Under the pieces are notes generated by a model, which was not told where the DNA came from, ran no database searches, and was given only the letters and a program-made list of their open reading frames with translations. Shown here in pieces: positions 26,037-33,581 of a stretch of DNA of 46,017 nt (position 1 is the first letter of the stretch; each line of letters begins with the position of its first letter). Where the stretch lies: positions 1-46,017 of the forward strand of contig JAGQWZ010000087.1 in NCBI GenBank assembly GCA_020436835.1, given 5' to 3'. Position numbers and translations under genes: made by a program. Origin of the DNA: Saprospiraceae bacterium (lineage in GTDB: Bacteria; Bacteroidota; Bacteroidia; Chitinophagales; Saprospiraceae).

Positions 26037-26066
26037 TTTGATAAACTAAACAGGTTTCTATCTTTG
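26037..26066 (+). promoter_or_regulatory. Bacteroidota-type promoter for the nucleotidyltransferase-NDH-2 operon
   Basis: A TTTG (26037-26040) is followed 18 bases later by TATCTTTG (26059-26066), matching the Bacteroidota -33 TTTG and -7 TAnnTTTG elements with near-standard spacing. The predicted transcript starts about 20 bases before the ATG at 26093. The upstream TTTG is itself the end of another TATCTTTG (26033-26040). Confidence 0.65.
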
Positions 26067-26092
26067 TGATCATCTTTTTGAAATAAATACGT

Positions 26093-26995
26093 ATGAAAAA
26101 AGACATAAGTCTACTGGTGCTGGCTGCCGGTATGGGAAGCCGTTATGGAGGTTTAAAGCAGTTGGATGCTTTGGGGCCAAATGGCGAGACGATACTGGAG
26201 TATTCCATTTATGATGCGGTTAAGGCTGGATTTACGAAAGTTGTTTTCGTGATCAGGGATCATTTTGAACAGGATTTTCGCGATAAAATTGGAGATCGTT
26301 TTGCTGGCGATATCGAGGTAGTCTATGTGCATCAAAAAGTTAATCCGGAGATTGCCGGTGTTCCGAATCCACCGGTGCGGGAGAAACCCTGGGGAACTTC
26401 CCAGGCGGTCCTGGTGGCTAAGGATGTCATCGATGAACCATTTGCGGTGATCAATGCAGATGACTATTACGGACAACAGTGTTTCCAGGTGATGGGCAAT
26501 TTCTTACGCGAAGAAGTCACTCCCGAGACGTTTTCCATGGTTGGCTATACACTTGTTAATACGCTATCCGAAAAAGGACATGTAAACCGAGGTGTTTGCA
26601 GTACCGATGAAGAGGGAAATCTGGCTGCGATCAGAGAGATCTTGAAGATCCATTTTGAGGGAGATAAAATCGTTTTCGGGGATGGTGGAGATCAAACCCT
26701 GGCAAAGGATGCCATTGTAAGTATGAATTTCTGGGGTTTTCATCAAAGTATTTTTAAGGAATTGGAGACGGGGTTTAAGCGCTTTGTTGAAGCAAATCTG
26801 GATAATCCCAAAGCCGAATATTACATTCCGATCATCATTGACGAGTTGATAAAATCGGATAAAATCAAGGTGAAAATGCTGCATTCTGAGGATCAATGGT
26901 ATGGTGTCACCTATAAAGAAGATGCAGTACAGGTAAAGCAGGCATTCCACCGTTTTGCTCAAGAGGGCAGATATCCTACCCCTCTTTGGAAATAG
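26093..26995 (+). CDS. Sugar-phosphate nucleotidyltransferase
   Basis: The 300-residue protein has the nucleotidyltransferase signature LAAGMGSRYGGLKQLD (residues 10-25), which binds NTP phosphates, and an INADDYYG segment with metal-binding Asp residues. It activates a sugar phosphate with an NTP for glycan or cell-surface synthesis; UTP-glucose-1-phosphate or related activity is possible but not shown. It has a clear promoter and is followed 18 bases later by NDH-2. No glycosyltransferase is near. Confidence 0.83.
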   Translation: MKKDISLLVLAAGMGSRYGGLKQLDALGPNGETILEYSIYDAVKAGFTKVVFVIRDHFEQDFRDKIGDRFAGDIEVVYVHQKVNPEIAGVPNPPVREKPWGTSQAVLVAKDVIDEPFAVINADDYYGQQCFQVMGNFLREEVTPETFSMVGYTLVNTLSEKGHVNRGVCSTDEEGNLAAIREILKIHFEGDKIVFGDGGDQTLAKDAIVSMNFWGFHQSIFKELETGFKRFVEANLDNPKAEYYIPIIIDELIKSDKIKVKMLHSEDQWYGVTYKEDAVQVKQAFHRFAQEGRYPTPLWK

Positions 26996-27013
26996 GCATC
27001 CAAACTAAACTCG

Positions 27014-28303
27014 ATGGCATTTAATATACCAGAGACGGGGCAGGAGCGTATTGTGATAATCGGAGCAGGATTTGCCGGTCTAAAGCTCGCCCGCTCATTA
27101 GTCCGTTCTGATTTTCAGATCGTGCTTATTGATCGCAACAACTATCATCAGTTCCAACCTCTTTTTTACCAGGTGGCCATGGCTGGGCTTGAGCCTTCAT
27201 CCATCAGCTTTCCGCTGAGGAAGATCTTTCAGAAAGCGCAGAATGTTTTAATACGCTATGCAGAAATTGAGCGGATAGATCTTGAAGGCAATCGAGTGTA
27301 TGCAGACCTCGGCTATCTGAACTTTGATAAGCTGGTTATTTGTACCGGAGCTACGACCAACTTCTATGGAAATGAGGCTATCGAGGAACTTACGTTACCG
27401 ATGAAGTCTATTTCTGAAGCACTTGGCTTGAGAAATGCCATATTGACCGATTATGAAAGAGCCCTGTCTATTCGCGATTTCGATGAGAGACAGGAATTGA
27501 TCGATATAGTAGTGGTGGGAGGGGGCGCTACCGGCGTGGAGGTAGCAGGAGCTCTGGCTGAGATGAAAAAGTATATTCTGCCCAAAGATTATCGTGAATT
27601 ACCTTATGGAGAGGTTGATATCTATCTGGTTCATGCCGGTTCGCAATTGCTTCCCGGGATGTCGGAAAATGCCTCCGTTAATTCGCTTAAATATCTACGT
27701 GATCTGGGAGTAAAGGTAATCTTGAATAAAAGAGTCCAATCCTTCGATGGAGATTATGTAACCACCAATGACGGGGAGAAGATTCGATGTGGAAAAGTGA
27801 TCTGGGCAGCAGGGATCGTTTGTCCCGTACTACAAGGATTTCCCACTGAAATATTAGGGAGAGGAAGACGAATTCGGGTGAATCGTCATCTGGAAGTGAT
27901 CGACCGGCAAGACATATTTGCCCTTGGCGATGCCGCCCTGGTAGAGGGCGATCCTGCATACCCTGATGGCCATCCTCAGGTGGCACAAACAGCCATTCAA
28001 ATGGCCAAGTTGCTTTCAAGGAATCTTAAAAAGAGTGCAAGATCTCAATGGAAACCTTTTGCCTACAAGGATTTGGGTGCAATGGCCACGATCGGCCGAA
28101 ACCGGGCGGTTGTTGACTTACCACGTGTGAAATTTAAGGGGTTTTTTGCCTGGGTGGTGTGGCTTACGGTCCATTTGTTTTCGCTGCTGGGAGTGCGAAA
28201 CAAAGTGATTGTATTTTTGAATTGGATGTGGAATTATCTCACGTACGATCAATCGCTCCGGCTGATCATACGGCCTGGAAAAACTCGTAAAGAAAAGCAG
28301 TAG
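27014..28303 (+). CDS. ndh: Type II NADH:quinone oxidoreductase (NDH-2)
   Basis: This 429-residue flavoprotein has the FAD-binding motif IVIIGAGFAGLKLARSL (13-29), the NADH-binding motif VVVGGGATGVEVAGAL (mid-protein) and ALGDAAL near 305 for FAD. The C-terminal amphipathic tail with FFAWVVWLTVHLF is typical of membrane association in NDH-2. It passes electrons from NADH to quinone without pumping protons. It follows the nucleotidyltransferase by 18 bases, probably in one transcript. Sulfide:quinone reductase is unlikely because its cysteines are absent. Confidence 0.88.
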   Translation: MAFNIPETGQERIVIIGAGFAGLKLARSLVRSDFQIVLIDRNNYHQFQPLFYQVAMAGLEPSSISFPLRKIFQKAQNVLIRYAEIERIDLEGNRVYADLGYLNFDKLVICTGATTNFYGNEAIEELTLPMKSISEALGLRNAILTDYERALSIRDFDERQELIDIVVVGGGATGVEVAGALAEMKKYILPKDYRELPYGEVDIYLVHAGSQLLPGMSENASVNSLKYLRDLGVKVILNKRVQSFDGDYVTTNDGEKIRCGKVIWAAGIVCPVLQGFPTEILGRGRRIRVNRHLEVIDRQDIFALGDAALVEGDPAYPDGHPQVAQTAIQMAKLLSRNLKKSARSQWKPFAYKDLGAMATIGRNRAVVDLPRVKFKGFFAWVVWLTVHLFSLLGVRNKVIVFLNWMWNYLTYDQSLRLIIRPGKTRKEKQ

Positions 28304-28770
28304 AGCGGAGAAGATCTCTGTAGCAGGAGCCCCAGGCCGGGAGGCCCATCGATTACAATAAATTTCCAGGGGGGATAAGATCTTCCCTTTCAGTCAGATT
28401 TAAATAGCGATAAATACTATGTAAGGATAAGTTCTGATTCTTACGTTCTCTGGCAAAGAATTTGTAAAAACATGAGAAGTGATTAGAACCTACATTCACC
28501 AAAACACCTAGAACCTGGTTTCCTGTCTAAATGAAATACGAACCCATTTGTATTTTCAGAAAATATGATAGTCATATTTACTGAACATTTTAAGGTATTT
28601 TCAAAATACCTGGCCAAATTCTGCGGAATGAACTCAGAATTAATCTTCTGAATGATCACCCAAAGTTTCGACTGCGGATGATGATGGAGGAAGATATTGG
28701 ATCTCTTCAATGAGGAGATCATTTTAATGTCCAGAAATGGGAGAAATTGATTGACGACAGAAGAATAGCA
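28304..28770. other. Intergenic stretch with no confident gene and a 19-bp palindrome
   Basis: About 470 bases hold no convincing gene. A 79-codon frame on the minus strand (28483-28722) is possible but unsupported. On the plus strand short open segments are broken by stops, for example at 28711. A perfect palindrome lies at 28593-28611 (AGGTATTTTCAAAATACCT, one central base). A GC-rich motif near 28325-28350 has no T run and does not look like a terminator. Confidence 0.4.
28593..28611. repeat. 19-bp perfect palindrome (AGGTATTTT-C-AAAATACCT)
   Basis: The arms are perfect and separated by a single base. It lies about 180 bases upstream of the unknown ORF at 28771 and inside the weak 79-codon frame. 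An operator is possible; chance cannot be ruled out. It has no T run and so is not a terminator. Confidence 0.5.
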
Positions 28771-29193
28771 ATGTGGGGAGATATTGATCTCCTACCGGCG
28801 TCCAGCTGCAAGCAGTGGCTGGAAGACCTGAATGACGGGTTATCATGTCACCCACTTTGTTGTTTATCCCATGAAAAGTTTGGGGATAAAGCCAAGGTAA
28901 ATCGCTCCGGTCAGGAGCCGATACCAGGGGGATATTCCATCATTCATACTTCGCTCCAAAGCAACATTTTTCACTTACAATTCAATGTCTACTACTTACC
29001 GGGAGAAATTACGAAGTGTATAATGCATACCGCTCCTGGGAGAAAGATGAGTCACGATAATTTGGAATTATCGGCTCATTTTGAGGGACAAAGTATACCC
29101 GGACGTATTTACGATCGGGGACTCAAAAACAAGAATCAAGAGCAGCTCGAAATTATTGGATTTCAGATTTCGACTGATCTCTCCAAGTCTTAG
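28771..29193 (+). CDS. Hypothetical protein, unrecognised
   Basis: A 140-codon frame starts with ATG 28771 (MWGDIDLLPASSCKQW); a TTG start at 28747 would give 148. I recognise no family. The middle has an alternating hydrophobic stretch (SNIFHLQFNVYYLPGEITK), the product is mixed in charge, with four Cys in the first half and one later. The codon pattern looks protein-like, and a strong plus-strand terminator 36 bases after the stop supports a real transcript. The frame stays open back to 28714, so an older gene could have been truncated. Reality is uncertain. Confidence 0.4.
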   Translation: MWGDIDLLPASSCKQWLEDLNDGLSCHPLCCLSHEKFGDKAKVNRSGQEPIPGGYSIIHTSLQSNIFHLQFNVYYLPGEITKCIMHTAPGRKMSHDNLELSAHFEGQSIPGRIYDRGLKNKNQEQLEIIGFQISTDLSKS

Positions 29194-29228
29194 GAGTTAG
29201 TAGTAAGAGACCAGACCATGGGTAATGC

Positions 29229-29273
29229 AAAGGGGTGAAGCATAAGTAATTATGTCACCCCTTTCTCTTTTTT
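29229..29273 (+). terminator. Rho-independent terminator, plus strand
   Basis: A perfect 10-bp stem (AAAGGGGTGA, 29229-29238; TCACCCCTTT, 29255-29264) extends through an AG bulge into a second stem CATAA/TTATG over a GTAA loop, followed by CTCTTTTTT. The T run is on the plus side, so it ends transcripts from the unknown ORF; the hairpin could also act on the minus strand less efficiently. Confidence 0.75.
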
Positions 29274-29286
29274 ACTGACCTAAAGC

Positions 29287-29880
29287 TTATTTAAGCACAA
29301 GCTTCACGTTTAAGTCAAATTCGTCATAAATAGTTTTGTCTCCAAGATTGTCAAAGAAACTTCCACTACCATAGCGTACATCATACTCAGAGCGATCTAC
29401 CGTTATATCTGCAGTAGCTACGGTCATACCGCCTTCAGTTGAAATCTGAGTGTTGAATTTAATTGGCTTGGTGATTCCCTTGATGGTAAGATCACCTACA
29501 ACCTTAAAACTACCCGGTGTGCCCCGGTGTACTACTTCTGAAATTTCAAGGATGGCATTAGGGTATTCAGCTACATTGAAAAAGTCAGCTGATTTTAGAT
29601 GGCCTTCCAATTTGCCGGCACCATCTTTTCCCGCCATGTCCAGATTCTTGATGCTGGTCATATCGATAATAAATGAACCTCCCTTTAGCATATCCGCTTC
29701 CATCATCAGCGATCCTTCTTTCAATTGAATCGTACCATTGTGTGATCCGGTTACCTTCTTTCCGGTCCATGTGATTTCACTTTTTTCAATATCCACCATC
29801 TTTTCAGCCGGTGGTACTACCGTAAAAGCACTCAATATTAGTGCACTTACTGCCAGAAGTGAGAAAACAACTTTTTGCAT
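29287..29880 (-). CDS. YceI-family periplasmic protein
   Basis: The 197-residue protein has a signal peptide (MQKVVFSLLAVSALILSAFT) and a YceI lipocalin-like domain. Characteristic pieces are EKSEITWTGKKVTGSHNGT near the start, the central HLKSADFFNVAEYP, and VVGDLTIKGITKPI. The family binds isoprenoid-like lipids in other bacteria; the natural ligand here is unknown. It lies 39 bases downstream of a MarR regulator and is probably controlled by it (inference). Confidence 0.92.
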   Translation of the reverse strand: MQKVVFSLLAVSALILSAFTVVPPAEKMVDIEKSEITWTGKKVTGSHNGTIQLKEGSLMMEADMLKGGSFIIDMTSIKNLDMAGKDGAGKLEGHLKSADFFNVAEYPNAILEISEVVHRGTPGSFKVVGDLTIKGITKPIKFNTQISTEGGMTVATADITVDRSEYDVRYGSGSFFDNLGDKTIYDEFDLNVKLVLK

Positions 29881-29919
29881 AAGACTTTAATGTTTTGTTA
29901 GTTAATTGATTAAGAATTA

Positions 29920-30378
29920 TTAATTATTGGTATTTAGTTTATCCAGAATTTGATTTAGTACCGTGAGGTCCTCCGGACTCAAAACCTTTAGCCGTTGTTC
30001 AATTTTAGCCTCCATCTCGCGGCTGGCTTCATTGACAATACGCAGACCTTCTTCTGTCGGCAGGACTTCTGCTCTACGCCGGTCCTGAGGACATTCACGC
30101 CTTTCTAACAAGCCCTTGCTACGAAGCTTTTCGATCAAGCGTGATGTATTGGACATTTTATCCAGCATCCGGTCGGTGATATCACTGACGCTGATCGGCT
30201 CTCCTTTCTGACCCCTGAGAATCCTCAGAATATTGAACTGCTGAACGGATATCTTGAAGGGTTTAAGTACTGTATGAGAAGCTGATTGCAAACTGCTATG
30301 TGTGTGGTAGATATTCAGTAGTGTGCGCAATTCCAAGCTGCTAAAATTATTTTGTTTTATGGCTTTTTCCAGTATCAC
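29920..30378 (-). CDS. MarR-family transcriptional regulator
   Basis: The 152-residue protein has the winged-helix layout of MarR: FNILRILRGQKGEPISVSDI, the recognition helix around RMLDKMSNTSRLIEKL, then the wing RRECPQDRRRAEV with Asp/Arg residues. It starts with GTG at 30378. The gene precedes yceI by 39 bases. A near-perfect 11-bp inverted repeat at 30390-30416, just upstream of the start, is the probable autoregulatory operator. Ligand unknown. Confidence 0.9.
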   Translation of the reverse strand: MILEKAIKQNNFSSLELRTLLNIYHTHSSLQSASHTVLKPFKISVQQFNILRILRGQKGEPISVSDITDRMLDKMSNTSRLIEKLRSKGLLERRECPQDRRRAEVLPTEEGLRIVNEASREMEAKIEQRLKVLSPEDLTVLNQILDKLNTNN

Positions 30379-30389
30379 GATGCAATTAT

Positions 30390-30416
30390 ATGTCTATACA
30401 ACTAATGTATGGACAT
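30390..30416. promoter_or_regulatory. Inverted repeat, candidate MarR operator
   Basis: ATGTCTATACA (30390-30400) and TGTATGGACAT (30406-30416) are inverted with one mismatch over 11 bases and a 5-base spacer, 11 bases ahead of the GTG start of the MarR gene. MarR proteins typically bind such inverted repeats over their own promoters. Confidence 0.65.
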
Positions 30417-30484
30417 TTAGTTTTGCGAAAGCCTGTATTTCTCCGACGAAAGGGAAATTTTCGTGACTGAACCTGACCAGACTA

Positions 30485-32269
30485 CTAATTTAGCTGTAAC
30501 TCGAAGGGTAATCTTGCCATAGGATGCTGGCAACTTAGTAGATATTCGAGAGAAGTCAAAGTCCGGTGGATGTCCGGAAATCGGTTAGATAAGATCCGGT
30601 TGCTGATCTCAGAAGGTAAATCCTGGCCGGTCAGATCCTCAATGAGTTTTTGCATCGGATCCTTCAGTCTTGGATATTCTGTGATCCGGTAGTCATCCGT
30701 GCCAGCCATTTCGGATGCTAGCTGGATGGCGTCATCCAGGTCACCCAGTTGATCCACCAATCCAATTTCTTTGGCCTTTTCTCCGGTCCATACTCGTCCC
30801 TGGGCTATTTCATGGACTGCATCACGGGTCATGTTGCGTCCCTGGGCCACCCGGCTTAAAAATGCTTCATACATACGATCAATTCCCTCCTGCATAATAG
30901 AAGCCTGTTCGGGCCCTACCGGATAAAATGGATTGATCAATCCGTTGGCATATTTGGCCGTCTGCACCGTATCCATATGAATACCCAGTTTTTCATTCAT
31001 TAATTCCTGTACGTTGGGGATCAGTCCAAAGACGCCAATCGAACCGGTAATGGTATTTGGTTCGGCGACAATCCGGTCAGCTCCACAGGCAATGTAGTAT
31101 CCTCCGGAAGCAGCTACGTCGCCCATGCTTACGATCACAGGTATTCCTTCTTCCCGCAGTAATTGGGTCTCCCTCCAAATCTCATCGGAAACATAGGCAT
31201 CGCCACCGGGTGAATTGATACGAAGCACGACAGCTTTGACTTTGTCATCTTTTCTTATGTCTCTCAAAATAGGTACGTACTGATCATCGGTGATCATTCC
31301 ATATTGATCTTCTCCTCCTCTGATTTCACCTTCGGCATAGATCAGCGCAATCTTTGATCCTGCCGTAAGATTCAGATCTTTGCCTTTTGCTTTATAGTAA
31401 CTATTAAGACCGACAAAATTAATTTTTTCGTCTTCATCAAAGTCGAGCTGATCGCGGATCTCATTGTAAAATTCATCCTCATACTGAATGGCATCAATAA
31501 GATTATTTTCCAGGGCCATATCCGCACTTCGTCCATATAAATTGGACGCTGCCTGTTTGACCTCTTCTACCGATAGGTTTCTGCCCTGAGCGATATCTTC
31601 CACAAAAGACTCGTAGAGATCTTGTATATATTCCCTTATTTGATACCGGTTTTCATCACTCAATTCATTTAGGCGAAAGGGTTCAGTGGCCCCCTTGTAT
31701 TTACCGGCATAAAATACATTCATCTTTACCCCTATACGATCCAGCATATCCTTGAAGAAGGGAATTTCAGTACCAAATCCACGCAAATCAATACCTCCCA
31801 GGGGGTGCAACATGATTTTGTCAGCTGCCGTTGCCAGATAATAAGCTCCCTGACTGTATCCATAGTTGCCACAATACGCATAAACAAATTTGCCGCTCTC
31901 CTTAAAATCAAGAATGGCGTCCCGGATGTAGTCAGCCGATGCATTGCCAAGTCGTGCTGATGATAATGAAAGATAGATTCCTTTGATATTGCGATCTTCC
32001 TTGGCATGGCTGATACATTGGGCGACCTCATAAAGTCCCAGGAAAGGATCTTCTGAAAAATTATACATGGCTGCTTCCGTATTGTTGGTCTTCTCCGGGA
32101 TTTCGCGATCAAAACTTAATTTTAATACTGAATTTGCTTTCACGTCCGGTTTAGATAGCCCGGCACTGATCAATCTTGTCATCATAAATGAGCCAATCAA
32201 TCCCACTACAACCAAGGCCATGACGACTCCCAGGCAAGAACCAAATACTATTTTTATGAAATTTTTCAT
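30485..32269 (-). CDS. sppA: Signal peptide peptidase SppA, 67K type
   Basis: The 594-residue protease degrades leftover signal peptides in the membrane. An N-terminal transmembrane helix (about 8-30) is followed by two S49 domains. The first holds the catalytic lysine (Lys192 in YKGATEPF) and the second the nucleophile Ser388 in GDVAASGGYYIACG, the Ser/Lys dyad arrangement of E. coli-type SppA. Length fits the long form. The stop lies 106 bases before the MarR gene, and a candidate -7 box is at 32301-32308. Confidence 0.93.
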   Translation of the reverse strand: MKNFIKIVFGSCLGVVMALVVVGLIGSFMMTRLISAGLSKPDVKANSVLKLSFDREIPEKTNNTEAAMYNFSEDPFLGLYEVAQCISHAKEDRNIKGIYLSLSSARLGNASADYIRDAILDFKESGKFVYAYCGNYGYSQGAYYLATAADKIMLHPLGGIDLRGFGTEIPFFKDMLDRIGVKMNVFYAGKYKGATEPFRLNELSDENRYQIREYIQDLYESFVEDIAQGRNLSVEEVKQAASNLYGRSADMALENNLIDAIQYEDEFYNEIRDQLDFDEDEKINFVGLNSYYKAKGKDLNLTAGSKIALIYAEGEIRGGEDQYGMITDDQYVPILRDIRKDDKVKAVVLRINSPGGDAYVSDEIWRETQLLREEGIPVIVSMGDVAASGGYYIACGADRIVAEPNTITGSIGVFGLIPNVQELMNEKLGIHMDTVQTAKYANGLINPFYPVGPEQASIMQEGIDRMYEAFLSRVAQGRNMTRDAVHEIAQGRVWTGEKAKEIGLVDQLGDLDDAIQLASEMAGTDDYRITEYPRLKDPMQKLIEDLTGQDLPSEISNRILSNRFPDIHRTLTSLEYLLSCQHPMARLPFELQLN

Positions 32270-32300
32270 TCGAATTATGATCCAATTTTACAAATCACGG

Positions 32301-32308
32301 CAAAGTTA
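32301..32308 (-). promoter_or_regulatory. Candidate -7 box for sppA
   Basis: On the minus strand this reads TAACTTTG, a full match to TAnnTTTG, about 31 bases ahead of the sppA start. The only TTTG upstream is 12 bases away, closer than the usual 19 or so, so the match is partial. Confidence 0.4.
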
Positions 32309-32408
32309 GTAATGAGACGGCAAAGGAATAGGTATTTTCCGATGAAATCAGGTACTTACTCGTCTAAGCTACCCGAGGACAAGGCACAAAACGGGAAGAA
32401 TGAGCGAT

Positions 32409-33059
32409 TTAGTGAATACTAACCCTGTGTACACCGGGATTATAACGCATGGCGATCAATTTTATGATTTCCTCCAGATGTTCCTTATTCTTAACAAAAT
32501 CCATGTCCTCGACATCGATGATAAGGATAGGATATGAATTTTCATTTCTGAAATACTCGAAGTATGCATTTTGGATGGTGGTGAGATAGTCTTCCGTAAT
32601 CGGTGATTCCATTGCTCTTCCTCTTTCTTCAATAAGATGTGCGAGTTTACCGGTAGAGCGATGCAGGTAAACCAGTAAATCGGGATTAGGAAATGGACTC
32701 TCGAGTAGTTGAAACAGGTGTTGAAAAATTCTAAACTCTTCCTGATTGAGGTTGTTTTTGGCAAAAAGCAGCGTCTTGGTAAAAGAGTAGTCGGCGAAGA
32801 TGTGATTGGCGAAAAGATCGTGGGTAAGAATATGTTTTTGCAATTGTTTGTGGCGTTCGGTCATAAAAAAGATTTCAACCGGAAAAGCATACCGCTCCGG
32901 GTCACTGTAGAAGTAAGGAAGGAAGGGATTGTCAGTAAACTGCTCAAGGATGAGCTTACCACTATATAGCTTGGCGAGTTTGGTTGCTAACGATGTTTTA
33001 CCACTGCCTATGTTGCCCTCTATGCAGATATATTGATGTGGAATCGGGTATTCTTCCAT
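32409..33059 (-). CDS. Deoxynucleoside kinase
   Basis: The 216-residue protein has a P-loop GNIGSGKTS (15-23), the conserved FMTERHKQ and ADYSFTKTLLFA segments, and ERGRAMES in the lid. It phosphorylates deoxynucleosides with ATP for nucleotide salvage; deoxyadenosine or deoxyguanosine is likely from the family but not decided here. Its ATG directly follows the folK stop (no bases between), pointing to translational coupling. Confidence 0.9.
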   Translation of the reverse strand: MEEYPIPHQYICIEGNIGSGKTSLATKLAKLYSGKLILEQFTDNPFLPYFYSDPERYAFPVEIFFMTERHKQLQKHILTHDLFANHIFADYSFTKTLLFAKNNLNQEEFRIFQHLFQLLESPFPNPDLLVYLHRSTGKLAHLIEERGRAMESPITEDYLTTIQNAYFEYFRNENSYPILIIDVEDMDFVKNKEHLEEIIKLIAMRYNPGVHRVSIH

Positions 33060-33551
33060 TTAGCATTCGATCTTTTGTACCTCCAGTGTATCGGCACATT
33101 GAAGATACAATTCTTCAATAGTCGCACCTAGACTGGGATGGAGGAAATCACGTGCAATTTCCATTAATGGCACTAAGGTAAAATTTCTCTCAGCGATCCT
33201 GGGATGAGGAATTTTTAAATCGGGAAGATCGATGACCTGGTGATCGTAAAATAAAATATCGATATCGAGCAGCCGGGATTGCCATCTTCTGCCATCGCGT
33301 TCCCTTCCCAGGCTTTTTTCAATGCCCAAAATGGTTTCGAGAAGGTCAGTGGGAGCGAGACCGGTGCGAATTTTGACCACCTGATTTACAAAATCACTTT
33401 GGTCTTCATAACCCCACGCCTGACTGCGGTATAAAGCAGACATAGATTCGACAACCCCGCAAGATTTTTTGATTTCAACGACAGCAAGCGCCAATAATTT
33501 CTCACTGGCACCCATATTCGATCCCAGCAAGAGAAATACCGGCTTACTCAT
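33060..33551 (-). CDS. folK: 2-amino-4-hydroxy-6-hydroxymethyldihydropteridine pyrophosphokinase
   Basis: The 163-residue enzyme transfers pyrophosphate from ATP to the pterin in folate synthesis. Visible motifs are FLLLGSNMG at the start, SALYRSQAWGYEDQSDFVNQV, and GRRWQSRLLDIDILFYD, with the metal-binding DxD aspartates. It abuts the deoxynucleoside kinase with no gap and lies 30 bases after the symporter gene. The folC gene is elsewhere in the window (15734). Confidence 0.93.
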   Translation of the reverse strand: MSKPVFLLLGSNMGASEKLLALAVVEIKKSCGVVESMSALYRSQAWGYEDQSDFVNQVVKIRTGLAPTDLLETILGIEKSLGRERDGRRWQSRLLDIDILFYDHQVIDLPDLKIPHPRIAERNFTLVPLMEIARDFLHPSLGATIEELYLQCADTLEVQKIEC

Positions 33552-33581
33552 AGGTTAGCAAATTATATCCAGATACATCGA

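Noticed and set aside
28325..28350. GC-rich inverted motif after ndh
   Set aside because: Short arms and no T run, so not a credible terminator.
28483..28722. 79-codon minus-strand frame
   Set aside because: No recognisable family, no terminator or promoter of its own; kept only as a note in the gap entry.
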